Shown here one piece after another: positions 30,918-34,005 of a stretch of 34,005 nt of DNA (position 1 is the first letter of the stretch; each line of letters opens with the position of its first letter). The stretch lies in contig JBGQAM010000010.1 in assembly GCA_041494275.1 (NCBI GenBank), positions 1 through 34,005 of the forward strand, in the 5' to 3' direction. This stretch comes from COMBO-56-21 sp041494275. Its GTDB lineage: Archaea > Thermoplasmatota > Thermoplasmata > UBA10834. The notes beneath the pieces are model-generated. The model ran no database searches and was not told where the DNA came from. It saw only the letters and a program-made list of their open reading frames with translations. The position numbers and the translations under genes are program-made.

Positions 30918-31916
30918 TCAGACAGAGAAGTACGTGCCAATCTTCTTCTTCAGCGCCCTTTCGTATACGAGCTGGGATGTCACGACATCCTGTACAGCGA
31001 TGCCTGTCAAGTCGCAAACGGTGATCTCGTCGTCGCTCTCCCTTCCCTTCTTCGTGCCGAGCAAAACCTCGCCGAGCTCTGCGTGTACGTCCTTCTCCAC
31101 TATTGTGCCATCGGACAGGGCGTGATGCACCTCGCCCAAACCTGCACACTGCTTCAAGCTGTCGACTACTATCTTGTCCGCCTTGGCGAGCACGGCGGTC
31201 TCGAGCTCCTGTTTCTCTGGCGAGTCGGACCCCATGGCGGTTATGTGAGTCCCCTTTCCGATCCACGCCGCCTTGACTAGTGGCGACGAAGTCATTGTAG
31301 CGGTGACAACGATATCGCTTCCGACGACCGCTTCCTCGACCGTTCTTGCGGCGACGATCTTGGCATTCAGGACCTTCTTCATATCGGCGACGTACTGCTT
31401 GACTCTCTCCGGGCTCCTGCCCCAGACTCTTAGTTCGTCAAACTTGCGGACCTTGCTGAGCGCCTCGATTTGGAGTCTCGCCTGAGTGCCGGTTCCGATG
31501 ACTGCAACCTTGTGGACAGACTTCTTCGCGAGAGCGCGGGCGGCTACCGCGCCTGCCGCCGCCGTTCGCAGGTCCGTGAGATAGCACCTGTCGACCTCGA
31601 AACACAGCGGGAATCCAGTCCTGGAATCGAATAGTAGAAGCATGCCATGGCTAACAGGGAGGTTCAGCTTGGGATTGTCGTAGAAGCCAGAGGCGATCTT
31701 GACTGTGTAGGTGTCATAACCCTTGATGTATCCGGGTTTGATGTGAATGTCCCCGTTGTGGTCTGGGACCTGCAGGGCGACTGGATATGGGACGATGGCC
31801 CTTCCAGAGTTGAATGCCTTGAACCCCTCCTCAACGACCTCGATGGCGTCCTCGATGGTCAGCACGGACTCGATCTCTTCCTTGGTCAGCACCAAGACCC
31901 TGTTCCCTGTTTTCAT
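30918..31916 (-). CDS. Ornithine cyclodeaminase/mu-crystallin family protein (possibly alanine dehydrogenase)
   Basis: A 332-residue NAD(H)-binding protein. Lys73 (VKIASGFYDN), Arg117 (LTDLRTAAAGAVAA), the Rossmann loop GTGTQA (141-146) and the catalytic Asp231 (AMGSDSPEKQEL) are all present, as expected for this family. Members convert ornithine to proline with loss of ammonia, oxidise alanine to pyruvate (archaeal alanine dehydrogenase), or reduce cyclic imines. None of these can be chosen from sequence alone. GAGGTC nine bases before the ATG at 31916 supports the start. Its partner gene downstream is the class I aminotransferase, which fits an ammonia-releasing or amino-group exchange step. 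Confidence 0.9.
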   Translation of the reverse strand: MKTGNRVLVLTKEEIESVLTIEDAIEVVEEGFKAFNSGRAIVPYPVALQVPDHNGDIHIKPGYIKGYDTYTVKIASGFYDNPKLNLPVSHGMLLLFDSRTGFPLCFEVDRCYLTDLRTAAAGAVAARALAKKSVHKVAVIGTGTQARLQIEALSKVRKFDELRVWGRSPERVKQYVADMKKVLNAKIVAARTVEEAVVGSDIVVTATMTSSPLVKAAWIGKGTHITAMGSDSPEKQELETAVLAKADKIVVDSLKQCAGLGEVHHALSDGTIVEKDVHAELGEVLLGTKKGRESDDEITVCDLTGIAVQDVVTSQLVYERALKKKIGTYFSV

Positions 31917-32171
31917 GTGCTTCAGACCTCGTTGCAGGTGTGAGCTGGTGAGACGCCGTAGGGCGATTCGGGAAAAAAGCCTGTCGGCGGCGGCTTCGTC
32001 GGTCCGGGCTGCGACAGAGGAGATCTGATTCCTGTTGAGCCAGATAGCAACCTAGTTAGCGCTCGACCGCTCTTCACCGACCACATAGAGAATGAGACAT
32101 CCTAGCGCGACAGCACGGCTAGTGAGCCCGCCGAGACTGTGCTCTAGGACACCGGATCTCTCCCTCGAAAT

Positions 32172-34005
32172 CTATCCTTTGAACTTCCTTCCCCTTGTCC
32201 GAGAGAATAGTAGGATCGCCGCCAGACAAAGCACTGGCAGGAGCACACTTGGAAACTCCGGAATTGCGGTGTCTACAGTGACCTGCACGATGTCGGTGTC
32301 CGAGTTGTTCATCGCGTCTTTGACCGTCAATGTGACTGGATAGATGCCAGGTATGTCAAACACGAATGAGACTACAGCGCCGTGCAGGACCACAAGCGAA
32401 CCGTTGTATGTGAAGGTCCACGCATAGTCCACAACACCGACGTTGTCAGTGGAGCTGCTGCCATTCAATGTCACATTGTCGCCGGCGTAGGCGAGGATGC
32501 TAGGACCGGCCTCCGCGACTGGCGGAACGCGGTCGACGTATGCAAATGGTATCATCATCGTCGCCATGCAAGCATCGTATGCTGGACCGCCAGCCCGCGC
32601 ATGAACTGGAATGAACCCGGCGGCAATGCCAACGATGCTGGACGCTTCTAGCGTGAAGTTGACAAATCCGTTTTCATCGGTCACGCCGACGTCGTCCAAA
32701 ACGGTACCTCCTTCAGCAGTGAACTCCACCAGCATCCCGGTCAAGGGCGTTCCGAGGAAATCCGTCACTCGGACTTGGACCGTGACTATCACGCTTGCAT
32801 TGCCGAGCTCCTGCACGTTCGTTATGGGTGTGATGTTCACGAAACACTTCTGTGTATGGATGAACAACAGGGACTGCGAGAACAGTGAGATCGCGCCATA
32901 GTTGAAAGCCCTTACGTAGACGCCTGCCTCCAAGCTAGTCGAAGTCACGTAGTAGTTCTTCCCGATCGCCGCGACGCTTTCGTTCGCGAACCCATTCACA
33001 TCTGTAGTGACAGCAGCTGAAGTCCACTTCGCTGCAACAGATGAATAGGGGATGACCATGTAGTTACGGTTGCCAGTCATGCCGTTCTCATAGACCTTCA
33101 CGTCCGCGCCATCAACGGGCAGGTTGTTCTGATCCACAGCCCAAATCTGCACATTCGACTCATCGTAGTCAGTCGTTTTCGCAGTCAAAACCGGATCTGC
33201 AATGTAGTACAACGGAGCTACAACTTCGTAAGACCGACCGACGACGTACTCACCTGAAATCGTGGTGGCGCCATCTATCTGATAGGCAAGAGACGAGAAG
33301 TTGTACGTACCAAAGCCCTCCGGAATGACGTAGATGTCCCCGATAAGGTCAATCGTGGCGACGTCAACTCCGTAGATGGCGATTTCTAAGGTGCCGCCGG
33401 TAATCGACACACCAGTCATGGCACCCCAGTCCCAGTAAATGAATCCCATGTTGTATGCATCGTTCCAGCTATCATAGTCGAATGGTGTGTTCAAAGGACC
33501 AGAAGTCGCGGTACTGAAGCCGTCGCGTTGCGTTGTAACGCTGATACCCCAGCCATCCCAAGTCGTGTCCCAGTTGATCAGATCGCACCATGACAGGGTT
33601 CCGTAGGGGGTGCCTGACACGATCAGGCTAGCATCGATTCCATCAGCTGGCGCACCGGTCTGATTCCAAATGTGAGCCGTTGCGGTTAGCGCTCCCATCG
33701 GGCTCATGTAAGGAGCTGGAAGATCCCACGTAATGTAGCCTCCGTACATCGTTGGTGCCGGTCCTGACCCGACATATGTCAGCGTCACCGTAGCAGGGAT
33801 GCAATTGGGCAATGTCTCGTCAGCAACCCTGATCCTCAATCCCATGCTCGGCGTCCCCGCCTTGAACCTAACGTTGAATGTCGCTTCCCCAAACACGTCT
33901 GTCTTCACTTGAATGACCGGATTGAAGACGACCGAGACACTGCTGTATGTGATGTTGACGAAATGATTGCCTATTGAGTTGCCCTCGTCGTCCGTGACGA
34001 GCATG
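32172..34005 (-). CDS. Large surface/S-layer-like protein with Big-like and PKD domains and a PEF-CTERM tail, partial
   Basis: The frame is open at the right edge, so only the last 610 residues are visible. They are beta-rich with many Asn-x-Ser/Thr sequons, as in archaeal surface proteins. A bacterial-Ig-like (Big-1) domain with VRVTDFLGTPLTGMLVEFTA and GVTDENGFVNFTLEA comes at about 405-480, then a PKD domain at 495-580 (PVAEAGPSILAYAGDNVTLN at its start, GIYPVTLTVKDAMNNS at its end). The C-terminus from residue 581 is IPEFPSVLLPVLCLAA, a hydrophobic helix, then SRTRGRKFKG. This is the PEF-CTERM signal, normally cut and anchored by an archaeosortase. Role: cell-surface adhesion or S-layer-type cover, inferred. 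Confidence 0.87.
   Translation of the reverse strand, partial: MLVTDDEGNSIGNHFVNITYSSVSVVFNPVIQVKTDVFGEATFNVRFKAGTPSMGLRIRVADETLPNCIPATVTLTYVGSGPAPTMYGGYITWDLPAPYMSPMGALTATAHIWNQTGAPADGIDASLIVSGTPYGTLSWCDLINWDTTWDGWGISVTTQRDGFSTATSGPLNTPFDYDSWNDAYNMGFIYWDWGAMTGVSITGGTLEIAIYGVDVATIDLIGDIYVIPEGFGTYNFSSLAYQIDGATTISGEYVVGRSYEVVAPLYYIADPVLTAKTTDYDESNVQIWAVDQNNLPVDGADVKVYENGMTGNRNYMVIPYSSVAAKWTSAAVTTDVNGFANESVAAIGKNYYVTSTSLEAGVYVRAFNYGAISLFSQSLLFIHTQKCFVNITPITNVQELGNASVIVTVQVRVTDFLGTPLTGMLVEFTAEGGTVLDDVGVTDENGFVNFTLEASSIVGIAAGFIPVHARAGGPAYDACMATMMIPFAYVDRVPPVAEAGPSILAYAGDNVTLNGSSSTDNVGVVDYAWTFTYNGSLVVLHGAVVSFVFDIPGIYPVTLTVKDAMNNSDTDIVQVTVDTAIPEFPSVLLPVLCLAAILLFSRTRGRKFKG

Noticed and set aside
21217..31916. 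One operon for the amino-acid genes
   Set aside because: The genes lie on both strands with unrelated genes between; only the cyclodeaminase-aminotransferase pair and the divergent MttB-aminotransferase pair are close.
1..34005. tRNA or rRNA genes and CRISPR arrays
   Set aside because: I looked for GTTCGAATC-type TψC loops and for regular direct repeats and found only coding-region matches; no cloverleaf or repeat-spacer pattern was seen.

Overview
The window most likely comes from an uncultivated archaeon of the Thermoplasmatota type. The reasons are A/T-rich TATA-like boxes about 25-35 bases before many starts, several apparently leaderless genes beside others with strong Shine-Dalgarno (SD) sites, frequent TTG/GTG starts, a heliorhodopsin of the kind known from Thermoplasmata, two secreted clostripain-like proteases, and a surface protein with an archaeal PEF-CTERM tail. 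Base composition looks moderately GC-rich by eye. No rRNA, tRNA, CRISPR array, transposase or prophage was recognised. The lineage is an inference, because no marker gene is present.

Layout. 1-9034: the end of a TSUP permease, an oligopeptidase B and a lone response regulator on the minus strand, then a plus-strand transport run (MgtA-type P-ATPase, DHA2-type MFS, ChrB-domain protein, second MFS). 9043-13818: a long minus-strand run with SRAP/HMCES-like protein, MsrB, nitroreductase, secreted clostripain, heliorhodopsin, and a helical protein of unknown function just upstream of the heliorhodopsin. 14111-21000: a third MFS, a GAF-like protein, an M20 metallohydrolase, pirin, a GNAT acetyltransferase and several very small proteins, two of them zinc-ribbon proteins (one of only 39 residues). 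21217-31916: amino-acid or methylated-amine genes on both strands (saccharopine-dehydrogenase-like oxidoreductase, pyrrolysine-free MttB homologue divergent from a class III aminotransferase, class I aminotransferase, ornithine-cyclodeaminase-family protein), mixed with a second clostripain, a zinc-ribbon membrane protein and a secreted PHP-domain hydrolase. 32172-34005: the C-terminal part of a large surface protein.

How the parts may work together. The picture is of a heterotrophic archaeon that degrades peptides (clostripains outside, oligopeptidase B and an M20 peptidase inside) and processes amino acids (aminotransferases, cyclodeaminase family, possibly demethylation through the MttB homologue). 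The region around the heliorhodopsin also holds repair or redox genes (MsrB, nitroreductase, SRAP), which could suit a light- or oxidant-exposed habitat. The most interesting unit is the heliorhodopsin together with the uncharacterised helical gene immediately upstream of it.

Most intergenic gaps are under 300 bases. The only longer one (2923-3268) has its own entry. Positions and residue numbers were counted by hand; family assignments rest on recognised motifs, not on database searches.
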